Source: Candidatus Scalindua sp. (GTDB taxonomy: Bacteria; Planctomycetota; Brocadiia; Brocadiales; Scalinduaceae). Taken from it: DNA of 56,490 nucleotides. The position numbers and the translations under genes were made by a program. The stretch is from the NCBI GenBank assembly GCA_018670825.1, contig JABHIW010000176.1:1-56490 (forward strand). The letters are read 5' to 3'. Below, piece after piece: positions 10,001 through 18,068 of the stretch; positions within the stretch are counted from its first letter, which is position 1; each line of letters starts with the position of its first letter. Under the pieces are notes generated by a model. It searched no databases and had not been told where the DNA came from. It worked only from the letters and a program-made list of their open reading frames with translations.

Positions 10001-10388
10001 TGGTATCTGCATACGAAAGGCCCAATAAATAATTTGTTGCTACTGATCCAGTTTCTAACTTTTTTGCCTGGAGTAGTGTTTCTATTGCTCTGTTATTCTT
10101 TGAACCAAGTCTTAATGCGCGGGCAAGATTGCGCAAAGCCTCAGGCGAAGCAGAATGGATTTTCAATGTTTTTTCATAAACAGCTGTCGCGTTTTCTACA
10201 TCACGATTTTCCAGATAAGCTTTTCCCAGATTCATCAAAGTGGTAAAAGTGCTTTCGGTAACTGCCTGCCCCTGGCTAGCATCATTTTCAGTTAAAGTCG
10301 TCTCTGCCTGAAGTCTGCCCCATTGACATGAAAGCCCGATAAAAGCAATCCAGCTTATTAATGCAATAGTCAAATAACGCTTTATCAT
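7008..10388 (-). CDS. Exported TPR/FG-GAP/ASPIC-UnbV protein with a large conserved C-terminal domain
   Basis: This 1126-residue protein starts with a signal peptide (residues 1-28). TPRs follow at about 45-210 (VNAHYKLSQYARKKRD is typical), then FG-GAP blades at about 370-640 (DYDHDGDIDLL, DLNNDGHPD, DYDNDGFQD, DLDNDHDSDLL), an ASPIC/UnbV segment at about 640-720, and roughly 400 further residues beginning CPFLYAWDGNGYRFVTDLLG. That C-terminal part is rich in beta segments and resembles the tail of other long CRTAC1-like proteins; its function is unknown. TPR-then-propeller is the reverse of the first gene in the window. It is transcribed toward the cytochrome operon and overlaps it by 29 bp at the 3' end. 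The hallmark domains are clear; the role is not. Confidence 0.85.
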   Translation of the reverse strand: MIKRYLTIALISWIAFIGLSCQWGRLQAETTLTENDASQGQAVTESTFTTLMNLGKAYLENRDVENATAVYEKTLKIHSASPEALRNLARALRLGSKNNRAIETLLQAKKLETGSVATNYLLGLSYADTKEDKKALVKFEEAVRLDPFTAVLRYQLALAYERTGKLDSAARQLYETVRLDPFHVNAHYKLSQYARKKRDKKETMRLVLEVKRLLKIFDNKSETGSKSLVQCIYTIPELPRIANGKVAVSSQGIDISFSNATDTVFPDKRQREALLATVLDQDDSGRYTLFTVGEGGSINVVKISAEGRFTTKPLSLKLPSTNGLLMAISGNFYDPIPIGDRYDAKIHSLNDLFLCGTEKSYLLLRTGKNSFEDVTIDSGLGNVKGRHAQWIDYDHDGDIDLLIAGMERLELWQNNGDLTFTNVTAETGISNEIPPVMVGVADLDSNNAVDVVVTQHSGGTLVFENQQFGKFEQMSSPPGPWPNASGIELDDLNNDGHPDSMLMTDHQIIILFGQSTHRQNIPFSMIRPSGVVTVDYDNDGFQDILVFGNKSNKISNGLMQLWRNTEMGTDWNDATDKTGLDHIKLPPIDNVLVADLDNDHDSDLLIITSDHRLHFLRNDGGHRNGQLQIRLQGTKSNTGGIGTRVEIREGAFLATRTISRVPVEIGLGGRKSLDVIQVLWTNGVVDNQINQEASVNLPIFIKEPHVDTGSCPFLYAWDGNGYRFVTDLLGNAPVGLPLTRDKFLPADTDEYVVIGNSTSIKPLNSFYTFEVTSEFNEVLYFDASRLVVVDHDQDVEIHTTDKIKPAPFAPSELWALNSRLPLIDALGSNGENYKDELTDIDGSFTLPGILLPPQYRGVCNSISIILDFGRLDDTEPLVLALTGWLQYGQASTNIALSQNDSVSVIPPMLEAEMNNGDWKKLDVIVGMPAGKTKTILVDLHSKLPVNTRRLRLTTTFEIRWDRIALFRRSSLPEVTELSPVNADLRWRGFSEIKTRKPGNPKTPLYIKTSEQPPWLTSLQGWCTAYGNVIELAEQEDDAVVVMNGGDALNLKFNADAISPVPQGKNRTFLFYSVGWNKDGDYNIDDGHRVYPIANPTTNRIGNGIDEWQLKYNTRWVDFNRFSQILR

Positions 10389-10527
10389 ATAAATATCACC
10401 GTCAATATCTTTCTGTTACCAACATGATCTATTTTCACAGAAGGTTGTAAAAATACCCATCTCAAAACAATTCTAGGAAAAAGCCAAAAACCATAACAGT
10501 TTTCGTATTTTGCCTGCTCTCAAATCA

Positions 10528-11487
10528 TTAATTCTTACAGAAACTACATTCAACTGGCAAGGAAATATGTTGTGTAAAATTCATAGATCGTATTCTTTGA
10601 ACACGTTGAGGTGCACATCTCTTACAAGTTGATAATGTCTCTATGTCCCATAGATCGGCAAAGACGCGTCCGCGTTTTTGCTCAATTCCATATTCTATTA
10701 CGTTCTCAAGTGACGGTAGACTCGATTTAAAAAACAGGCTATTTGCTTCTAATTGATCAAGAATTCCGTTTCCACTACGTGTCGGAATAACCACACAGCA
10801 CTCCACGCCAACATCAAAAGCAAAATCAATTGATCTTTTTGCCCAAGAATTACCCTCTGATTCATCAAGAAACGGAACATTCAGCAGAATGAATGTACGT
10901 ACTGAAATATCATTTTTCTTAAGATAATTCACTGCAAGTTCAAAATCCTTTAGAACCATACTTTTGTTCAGTTTAGAAAGTACGCCGGGATGAGCGGTTT
11001 CCAGTCCGACAGCAACGTGTAATTCAGGATATAACATTTCATTAAATCTAATACAATTTTTCCCAATGAATCGTGGATGGGATTCTACTACCACTGTTTT
11101 AAAAGGATCAAGTATTTTTGCAATTAATGGGAAATCTGCCGGAGGAATAGCCTGCGAATCAAAGAAATTTCCACTGTTATACAATTTGATGTGCTCTGAT
11201 GATGAGAGGAGACTCAATGCATATTGAATTTGTACCGGAATTGCGCCGTCTGGAACCGGTTCATTAGTAGTATTCTTCCAGAGATCGCACATCAGGCAAC
11301 GGAACGGGCACTCCTTATTAGTCAAAAAGATAGTTGCCACTTCTTCCACCACACCATCTATTGTACGTTCTTTTTCATTTATATAATCATAAGGCTGCCA
11401 TGGAATTACATGGTTTTTTCTCGAACGACGGTTCAAAGCCCAATGCTCTGGACTATAATCTAATATTGCATCATTCATATGTTGCAT
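10528..11487 (-). CDS. Radical SAM protein, RaSEA/TIGR01210-like
   Basis: This 319-residue protein has the radical SAM motif CPFRCLMC (C60, C64, C67), which binds a 4Fe-4S cluster that cleaves S-adenosylmethionine. It is followed by LYNSGNFFD, a VESHPRF strand and GLETAHP, features shared with Elp3-like and TIGR01210 (archaeosine-synthase radical SAM subunit) proteins. Two further pairs, CKRC (288-291) and CSFC (314-317), close the protein and could hold zinc or a second cluster. Its start overlaps the end of the upstream asparagine-synthetase-like gene by 17 bp, so the two are probably made together. The substrate is unknown; a modified base or small molecule is plausible. The fold assignment is firm, the subfamily tentative. 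Confidence 0.8.
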   Translation of the reverse strand: MQHMNDAILDYSPEHWALNRRSRKNHVIPWQPYDYINEKERTIDGVVEEVATIFLTNKECPFRCLMCDLWKNTTNEPVPDGAIPVQIQYALSLLSSSEHIKLYNSGNFFDSQAIPPADFPLIAKILDPFKTVVVESHPRFIGKNCIRFNEMLYPELHVAVGLETAHPGVLSKLNKSMVLKDFELAVNYLKKNDISVRTFILLNVPFLDESEGNSWAKRSIDFAFDVGVECCVVIPTRSGNGILDQLEANSLFFKSSLPSLENVIEYGIEQKRGRVFADLWDIETLSTCKRCAPQRVQRIRSMNFTQHISLPVECSFCKN

Positions 11488-12799
11488 TAAAAGTCCGACG
11501 ATATTCGTTAGGTAGTTCCGGAAAGGAGTTTTCTATTACATCGAGAGGAGCAACACCGTGTTGAAAACGCCTCTTAGGAAAAACCGGCATATCAATGCCT
11601 GTGATAGACCGTAAACCGGATGAGACAACATTTCCTTTAAGTTCATACAACTTCTTATGATCCCAGCCCGTCAAATCTACAAATGGGATCCCCTCCGCAA
11701 CCTCTATAACTGCCGGAAGTGTATATGGGCTAAAGGTTTCAAAGCCCAACGTGCAGGAAGGCGCATACGTACGAGTGTAGCCCCTGCTAAGCCCTCCGCT
11801 GTATGTAAGTGAGTGTTTAACAGAATCAACTCCCCAGCCATCCTGGTAAAGCATCCTGTTATTTAATACACTACGTATGGTTAGCTCCGGGTTTTCCTCA
11901 ATCGGGTAATCTTTGAGGTTTTCGTCTCCACCCTCACCATCGATCAGAAATTTCCATTCCGGATAGCGTTGACGAATACCTCGATACAATACCAGTGTCA
12001 TTGTTGCTGCCTGCGAGTCCAGTGGCTTGTAGTCCTCGGTAATAGTTATCGCCTCACGCCAATCGATATCCTCACGGGAGACTTCTATTGACTCTAAAAA
12101 GAGAGACAGTCCTGCATTGTCCAGAAACTGTCTGGCCTGTGCCAGATCATTTCCCCCACCATCTATTGAAAGAGTAAATGCCTTGAGTCGTGATAGATTC
12201 AGACCCAGTTGCAGAAAAGCGTAATACGTTAACAGAAATACAGAACCACTATCGATCCCACCGGAAAAGCATACACCAATTGGTCCATCAGTAGCACGAT
12301 TCCTGAGCCATTTTACAATTTCTTCATAAAGGGTCTGCATATATAACCTGCCAATCCGAGGGACTTCCGGATCGAGGCAATTAAGAACCGGATTAAAAAA
12401 ACGATGATAAGTTGGATTTGGATCCGGACATCCAACTAATGCTATTTCCGTGATATAATGGGCTGGGATCATCCGCGTATAGGAGGGATGGAACTGACCA
12501 TCTAATCCCTCTCTTTTTAGAAAATTGTATATCTCATCAATACGATCAGCCACCACCAGTTGTGGACCGTCAGCCCGTTTGGCAATAAAATATCGTATCG
12601 GCCTGCCTATTGTTCGTGCCATACGAACCGTTGTACCACTTACGGCAACCAGTGCGAATTGACCATCTATCTTACTTACCTCTTCAGTGCAACCTTTAGA
12701 AAGAATTTCTTTGGCTGCTGCAACTGACATATCATAAATAATATTCTTAGCAGGATCTGTTAAATCAATGATTTTTTCAATGTATTTTTGTTTATTCAT
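11471..12799 (-). CDS. Asparagine-synthetase-like ATP pyrophosphatase lacking the glutaminase cysteine
   Basis: This 442-residue protein has an N-terminal stretch (about 30-95, including IDGQFALVAVSG and RYFIAKR) that resembles the end of a class II glutaminase domain. The protein does not begin with the Met-Cys needed for glutamine hydrolysis. The central PP-loop SGGIDSG (179-185) is the ATP-binding motif of asparagine synthetases and beta-lactam synthetases. The C-terminal half fits the Asn_synthase fold (DGEGGDE). It would adenylate a carboxylate, with the amine coming from free ammonia, another protein, or the substrate itself. It overlaps the radical SAM gene by 17 bp. Ordinary asparagine synthesis is less likely given the missing nucleophile and the partner gene. 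Confidence 0.8.
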   Translation of the reverse strand: MNKQKYIEKIIDLTDPAKNIIYDMSVAAAKEILSKGCTEEVSKIDGQFALVAVSGTTVRMARTIGRPIRYFIAKRADGPQLVVADRIDEIYNFLKREGLDGQFHPSYTRMIPAHYITEIALVGCPDPNPTYHRFFNPVLNCLDPEVPRIGRLYMQTLYEEIVKWLRNRATDGPIGVCFSGGIDSGSVFLLTYYAFLQLGLNLSRLKAFTLSIDGGGNDLAQARQFLDNAGLSLFLESIEVSREDIDWREAITITEDYKPLDSQAATMTLVLYRGIRQRYPEWKFLIDGEGGDENLKDYPIEENPELTIRSVLNNRMLYQDGWGVDSVKHSLTYSGGLSRGYTRTYAPSCTLGFETFSPYTLPAVIEVAEGIPFVDLTGWDHKKLYELKGNVVSSGLRSITGIDMPVFPKRRFQHGVAPLDVIENSFPELPNEYRRTFNATYE

Positions 12800-12955
12800 T
12801 TTGATTCCCTTAATTAACTCTCTGCAATGAATGTGATTTCCAACAACCTTTATTCAGTAAATGTAAGAATGCTATCCTTGTGCTTTGTTTATGTCAAGGT
12901 AAATTCAGTCGTGTGAAAGTTATGATTATTCTATAAACTATCAGTATGTTTTCCC

Positions 12956-13789
12956 TTATTCTAATTGAAAATTTACGGTAATTTCAGTAAAGGAAGAAAC
13001 GGCCTTTCCCCATTTTCTTGCTGGTGTAAACTGCCATTCCTTCACTGCTTCTGTCGCCGCATTATCCAACATAGAATAACCGGAAGATCTGACAAGTTCT
13101 ACTCGCCCGCAGTTTCCGTCAATCTTCACTTCAACTTTAAGAGTAACCTTTCCGGTATATTCCCGCTTCCTAGCTATTCTTGGGTATTCCGGAGGAGGGT
13201 TATTGATATATCCCGGCTTAGTTTGTGCTAATACACCATTTTCCACATGAGAGTTCTTTTCAGATTTATCTGGATATGGTAGGGAGCTTTTTAAATCTAC
13301 CATAACATTTTGAGTATTTTTTGCCTGAGGAATAACTACTTTGTCTTTAATCCCTGAAGGATTTGCAAAATTTTGTGCTGACATTCGATCCGAAACGGTT
13401 TTTAATTCCGGTTCATTATTACTAATAGTCTCTTCCAAAACTCTTTCCGGAACAGGTTCATCATCCGGCATTAAAATATAGGAGTCCGGTTTTACCGGTT
13501 TTAAGTTATCATTGGCTTCCTGTTTAGCAATAAGAGATTTATTCTCCTCCCTTGGTTTTGTTTTGCCTTCATTAAATTTTGTAACGTTTTTTGCTTTTTG
13601 GTTCTCTTCAGAAGATGCGAGAGGATCTGTAAACGTAATATGGATAGCAAGCTCTCTACTTATGTTACCGGGTTTAAGAGAAACTTGAGCAGATGAGAAA
13701 TGAAGGTGTTGAACGCCAAAAGCAAGAGATGCGTGAGCAATAGCAGAAACTAATAAACTGATTAAAAACGGAACATTTCCATTCATCAT
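12956..13789 (-). CDS. tonB: TonB-like energy transducer
   Basis: This 277-residue protein has a hydrophobic N-terminal anchor (residues 6-25), then a long Lys/Pro/Glu-rich periplasmic linker. The C-terminal TonB domain (about 195-277) has the hallmarks PPPEYPRIARKREYTGKV, VRSSGYSMLDNAA and AVKEWQFTPARKWGKAV. TonB links the inner-membrane ExbB-ExbD motor to outer-membrane receptors. No exbB, exbD or receptor gene lies in this window, so the partners are elsewhere. It is divergent from the gspG side, with the MITE in the shared upstream region. The family call is secure; the receptor served is unknown. Confidence 0.85.
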   Translation of the reverse strand: MMNGNVPFLISLLVSAIAHASLAFGVQHLHFSSAQVSLKPGNISRELAIHITFTDPLASSEENQKAKNVTKFNEGKTKPREENKSLIAKQEANDNLKPVKPDSYILMPDDEPVPERVLEETISNNEPELKTVSDRMSAQNFANPSGIKDKVVIPQAKNTQNVMVDLKSSLPYPDKSEKNSHVENGVLAQTKPGYINNPPPEYPRIARKREYTGKVTLKVEVKIDGNCGRVELVRSSGYSMLDNAATEAVKEWQFTPARKWGKAVSSFTEITVNFQLE

Positions 13790-13989
13790 AATTGTGTTAC
13801 GAGTGTAAATATCTCAAAGTTCTATAAATGCTGACAATTGTTTTAAATTACAAATTATAGAGAACATTATTGTTGAAATCTATCATTTTCTGTATTTAGT
13901 CAGTATAGCAAATACCAAAAAAAAGGGGAAAATGTATAGATGGAGGCTTTCATTTAAGTCAATAAGAAGAATATTTCTTCATAAATAAT

Positions 13990-14148
13990 CAGTAGTGTCC
14001 GGTTAGGTTTTTGTAAGTACAGTTCTTTAATATCCAAACCGTCGGTAGAGACGTAGGGCGAGGCTTTAGCCTTGCCATTTATGTACGAAAACAAACCTAA
14101 AAGGATTGCCTTACGTATTACATGCAAAAACCTAACTGGATGCTACTG
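13990..14148. mobile_element. MITE with 24-bp inverted ends and a 9-bp target duplication
   Basis: The element is flanked by the direct repeat ATAAATAAT at 13981-13989 and 14149-14157. Its ends are inverted repeats of 24 bp (13990-14013 and 14125-14148) with three mismatches, both starting CAGTAG. The left end is identical to the IS terminus at 97-120. The 159-bp body has no coding capacity and contains a hairpin around GGCGAGGCTTTAGCCTTGCC. It is best read as a non-autonomous derivative mobilised by the transposase of the IS at the window start. It occupies much of the 518-bp gap between tonB and gspG; the rest of that gap is AT-rich with a promoter near gspG. Confidence 0.85.
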
Positions 14149-14230
14149 ATAAATAATCTGAGTTAAAAGAAAAAAATAATTAAATTTGATTCAATGCTAA
14201 ATATTGATGAAATCATCTCATTTTTTCCTC

Positions 14231-14260
14231 TTGATTTTAAATACTTAACTTTATTATAAT
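14231..14260 (+). promoter_or_regulatory. Predicted sigma70-type promoter for gspG
   Basis: TTGATT at 14231-14236 and a perfect TATAAT at 14255-14260 are separated by 18 bp and lie 47 bp before the gspG start. The promoter lies downstream of the MITE, so the insertion need not have silenced gspG. Confidence 0.45.
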
Positions 14261-14307
14261 TCATAAGTCTTTATATTATTAATTATTACACATTAAACTC
14301 TTACCAT

Positions 14308-14772
14308 ATGGATAAAAAAATGAAGAAATCTGACAGGAATACAATATCATTTCAAAGAACAAATTTAATCTCAGGTTTCACCTTAATAGAGCTTTTGATA
14401 GTAATGGTGATCATAGGCTTGCTTGCCGCATTTGTTGTTCCTAAGCTTATTGGACGGGTAGGCGAATCAAAACAGACAGCCGCAAAAGCACAAATTGAAC
14501 TAATTTCTACTGCAGTAGAAATGTACAAGCTTGACACAGGTAAGTATCCTTCACAGGAAACAGGACTGCAATCTTTAAATTCCAAACCTTCTGATGTGCA
14601 AAGCTGGAAAGGTCCTTATATGAAAAAAGATAAAATCCCTAAAGATCCATGGGGTACAGCCTATGTATACAAATATCCCGGTACACATGGAGACTATGAT
14701 CTTGTTTCTTACGGAGCTGATGGAAGTGAGGGTGGATCAGGTGATAATAAAGATATCGCCAGTTGGGAATAA
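14308..14772 (+). CDS. gspG: Type II secretion major pseudopilin GspG
   Basis: This 154-residue protein has the prepilin motif G23|F24-TLIE with Glu at +5, followed by a hydrophobic helix. The rest fits GspG: KLDTGKYPSQETGLQSL, then GPYMKK and DPWGTAY, the calcium-site region and conserved DPWG box. GspG polymerises into the pseudopilus that pushes substrates through the secretin. It lies on the opposite strand from the main gsp cluster, followed after 274 bp by gspE. No ribosome-binding site is obvious upstream; ATG at 14320 is an alternative start. Confidence 0.92.
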   Translation: MDKKMKKSDRNTISFQRTNLISGFTLIELLIVMVIIGLLAAFVVPKLIGRVGESKQTAAKAQIELISTAVEMYKLDTGKYPSQETGLQSLNSKPSDVQSWKGPYMKKDKIPKDPWGTAYVYKYPGTHGDYDLVSYGADGSEGGSGDNKDIASWE

Positions 14773-15046
14773 ACAAATAGTATCCCCCCCTACACCTGAG
14801 ACGATGTGTAAAATTATTCTTCAACTCCTGGAAATGCCTAATTGCGACAAACTATGTTAAACCTCTCTGTTCAGGTCGCAAGCAACAGGTAGCCTTATAA
14901 TTTCAAGGAGAATAAGATAATTGAGAGCCTTTGCCAGTCAAATCATAATATCAAGCTACCCGTAGAGCTTGGGAAATGCCTTGCGCCATTCTTTATAAAT
15001 TGTGATAACAAGCAAAAGATTTATTTAACAATTAGCTTATTATAAT

Positions 15047-16729
15047 ATGCCAAGATTAGAAGAAAAAAATAGTAAACTACTGGAAATCCTGTTAGAAGAG
15101 GGCAAGCTAACAAAGGATGACGTAGACAAGACTAAACAACTGCAGGAAAAAACCCACGAAAAGCCGGACAGGATATTATTAAACCTTGGTATCATCTCTG
15201 AAGAAGATTTGCGGGATGCGTTGGGCCTGTTATTTAATTTGAAAACCTGGGAAAGGAAGAAGGAAGAGAAACTTCCCGTAATTGATTGTTTACCGCAAAG
15301 CTTTCTCCACTCTAACAGAATTATACCTATCAAGCAATATGACGGTTATCTTGATATTGCCCTCACTGACCCTTCTGACGAATCGCTTCTGGAAGTGATA
15401 GAATCAACTACAAGCAAACGGGTAAATATCTTCATCGGTTGCGAAAAAGATATTATTATCTCAATAGATGAGACGTATGAAGACACAACAGAAGAAGACA
15501 TATCTGCCTATTCGATAGATCAGGATGTCGTTGACGATATAGAGAAACTTAAAGATCTTGCATTGGAAGCGCCGGTTGTACGGCTGGTTAATAACGCTCT
15601 TAATAAAGCTTTAGAAATTGGAGCAAGCGACATACATATTGAAATGTTTGAAAACAAACCAAAGCTCAGATATAGAATTGATGGGGTTCTCATAGACTAT
15701 CCACCTCCTACGCGTGACGTCTATTTCGCTACGATAAACAGAATCAAAATCATGTCAAACCTGAATATTGCCGAAAAAAGACTGCCTCAAGACGGCAGAA
15801 TACGTCTGAAAGTTGGTGGCAGAGAGATAGACATCAGGGTATCTGTTATACCTATGTTATATGGAGAGTGCATAGTTCTTCGTATCCTGGACAAGTCAAA
15901 CATAAGTCTTGATCTCTCCACGTTTGGCTTCAGTGAGGATGTTTTGAAAAACATCAGAAAGCTTATAAGAAAATCTGAAGGTATGATACTGGCAACAGGT
16001 CCTACCGGTAGTGGTAAGACCACTACACTCTATGCTGCACTAAAGGAGATAGTATCACCTTCTTTAAAAATAATAACAGTAGAAGACCCGGTTGAGTACA
16101 GTCTTGACGGGGTGAACCAGATACAGGTTAACAGTAAAGTAGGCCTGGACTTTGCTTCAGGTCTACGTTCAATATTAAGGCATGATCCAGATGTAATACT
16201 GGTAGGTGAAATCAGGGATAAGGGTACTGCCAGTATATCCATACAGTCATCATTAACCGGCCATCTTGTCCTGTCAACACTCCATACCAACGATGCTGCC
16301 TCGGCATTTAATCGTCTTCTTGATATGGGCATGGAAGATTACCTGGTTTCTACCTGCATCATAGCAGTTCTGGCACAAAGGCTGGTAAGGAAACTCTGTG
16401 AGTGTAAGGAAGAGTACTGTCTTGATGAAGAGACAATGGCAAGGATTGGTATAAATAAAACAATATACCGCCCGAAAGGCTGCATCGAATGCAGTAATAC
16501 CGGATACAGAGGCAGGGTTGCTATTTCAGAACTGCTCATAGTTAATGACAACATCAGAAAGATGATAGTCAGCCGCGAACGCTCTAATGTAATATCGCAG
16601 GAAGCCATGAAAAACGGAATGAGGACACTATGGCTGGACGGACTTAAAAAAGTAGAAGATGGGATTACCTCATTAAGTGAACTTGAAAGAGTAACGGATG
16701 ATACTTCAGGTAAAGAGGTTGGAACCTAA
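15047..16729 (+). CDS. gspE: Type II secretion ATPase GspE
   Basis: This 560-residue protein has an N-terminal MshEN-type domain (residues 1-150), then the GspE/PulE ATPase. Walker A is GPTGSGKTTT at about 318, with Asp box (TVEDPVEY), Walker B (DVILVGEIRD) and His box (GHLVLSTLHTNDA). The cysteine-rich segment CECKEEYC...CIEC near 450-480 corresponds to the zinc-binding C-M domain. It powers pseudopilus assembly from the cytoplasmic face. TATAAT lies directly before the ATG and no Shine-Dalgarno sequence is seen. The 274 bp upstream hold no recognisable gene. The downstream metallopeptidase-like gene is in the same orientation, 103 bp away. Confidence 0.93.
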   Translation: MPRLEEKNSKLLEILLEEGKLTKDDVDKTKQLQEKTHEKPDRILLNLGIISEEDLRDALGLLFNLKTWERKKEEKLPVIDCLPQSFLHSNRIIPIKQYDGYLDIALTDPSDESLLEVIESTTSKRVNIFIGCEKDIIISIDETYEDTTEEDISAYSIDQDVVDDIEKLKDLALEAPVVRLVNNALNKALEIGASDIHIEMFENKPKLRYRIDGVLIDYPPPTRDVYFATINRIKIMSNLNIAEKRLPQDGRIRLKVGGREIDIRVSVIPMLYGECIVLRILDKSNISLDLSTFGFSEDVLKNIRKLIRKSEGMILATGPTGSGKTTTLYAALKEIVSPSLKIITVEDPVEYSLDGVNQIQVNSKVGLDFASGLRSILRHDPDVILVGEIRDKGTASISIQSSLTGHLVLSTLHTNDAASAFNRLLDMGMEDYLVSTCIIAVLAQRLVRKLCECKEEYCLDEETMARIGINKTIYRPKGCIECSNTGYRGRVAISELLIVNDNIRKMIVSRERSNVISQEAMKNGMRTLWLDGLKKVEDGITSLSELERVTDDTSGKEVGT

Positions 16730-16832
16730 AGAACAACTAATAAGATATCAAATGTAGCCAAATGTGATATAAGAATAAAACTGCAACAAACAAACCGGAC
16801 TGAAAGGTAAAACGTCCAGGGAATTGACAATA

Positions 16833-17879
16833 ATGTCAGTAATAAAAAGAAAATCAAAACAAGTAGTATTCTGCCTATTTATTATACTCTTTTCAACTCA
16901 ATGCTGTTTTGCGAACGATATCAACAGACTTCGAGAGATACGTTCCAATATTAATAATGGCATTACTCTCTACAAAGAGGGCCGTAGTAATGAAGCACTG
17001 CCATATCTGGAAGACGCATTAAGCAGTGAAGTTGTGCATCCTGACGCTTACTATGTATTGGGAGAGATTTACTACACCAGAAATGAACTACAGAAAGCTA
17101 TTGAGAACTGGGAGATTGCTCAGCGTCAATCACCAAAGGATGCTCTCCTCTCTAAGATTACAAAAGCAAAAAAAGAGCTAATACTGGACGAAAAACTCAG
17201 CAATAAAATCAGCTGCAACTTTGTGCTCAAATACGACCAGGATGATGCGTATTCATCCGAACTGGTCCTTCATTCACTCGTAAATACGTATAATGAACTT
17301 GCATATGATCTTGGTTGGTATAAGAACAGTGAGTTTACCGTTATCCTCTATTCGAATGATGATTTTACCGATATACTGAACGTACCTTCCTGGGCTGCGG
17401 CTATATATGATGGAAAGATAAGAATACCATTCCAGTATGCTTCGCTAAATATTGATGAACTGGAGGCGATAATTCGTCACGAACTGACACACGCACTTAT
17501 ACATCGTATGGCTGGTAATAATGTCCCCGCATGGCTGCATGAGGGAGTGGCACAGTACAAGGATGGTGTAGATGATACGACAGTCAGGGAGGTGCTGAAA
17601 CAAGTTGTTACCGACAATGCCTTGATACCTATCAGCAAACTGAAAAGAGGTTTTGTAAATTTCAATGACAATACAAAAGTAAAAATTGCATATGCGGAGA
17701 GCCTTGGCTTTATTGAGTATCTGATCGACAACTATGGGTTCTATAGGATACTTGACATACTGAATAAATTTAACAACTATCCTACCCTTGATGAACTTTT
17801 CACATCAGTCTACAGCCTTAATTTAAGCCAGTTAGAAAATAACTGGACAACAACTCTGAAGTCAAGCCTAAATAATTAA
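16833..17879 (+). CDS. Exported TPR protein with a gluzincin (peptidase MA-like) domain
   Basis: The protein is about 348 residues. The ATG at 16833 is preferred over an in-frame TTG at 16824, because AGGG at 16818-16821 is well placed only for the ATG. A signal peptide (residues 1-27) is followed by TPR-like repeats at about 35-110 and a zinc metallopeptidase domain. The HEXXH motif is HELTH (H216, E217, H220), with a downstream glutamate in WLHEGVAQY (E237), as in peptidase MA-like gluzincins. Zinc ligands look complete, so it may be active in the periplasm. Its position after gspE suggests a link with secretion, such as processing of exported proteins; that is inference. Confidence 0.8.
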   Translation: MSVIKRKSKQVVFCLFIILFSTQCCFANDINRLREIRSNINNGITLYKEGRSNEALPYLEDALSSEVVHPDAYYVLGEIYYTRNELQKAIENWEIAQRQSPKDALLSKITKAKKELILDEKLSNKISCNFVLKYDQDDAYSSELVLHSLVNTYNELAYDLGWYKNSEFTVILYSNDDFTDILNVPSWAAAIYDGKIRIPFQYASLNIDELEAIIRHELTHALIHRMAGNNVPAWLHEGVAQYKDGVDDTTVREVLKQVVTDNALIPISKLKRGFVNFNDNTKVKIAYAESLGFIEYLIDNYGFYRILDILNKFNNYPTLDELFTSVYSLNLSQLENNWTTTLKSSLNN

Positions 17880-18068
17880 CAAATCATAGAAATAAAAAGA
17901 CACTCCCCCCCCCCTTTCGAAGCATTTATCAAAATGGCCTTTTTAATTACCTCTTTTTGTGGATTATCCGAAATTCTTAAGCTAAAGTGCTTCAAATTAT
18001 AAGGATAGTCCTATACTACTATTCCAAAAAATACCATTTTACGAGTAGATTGAAAAATGAGGAGATGA

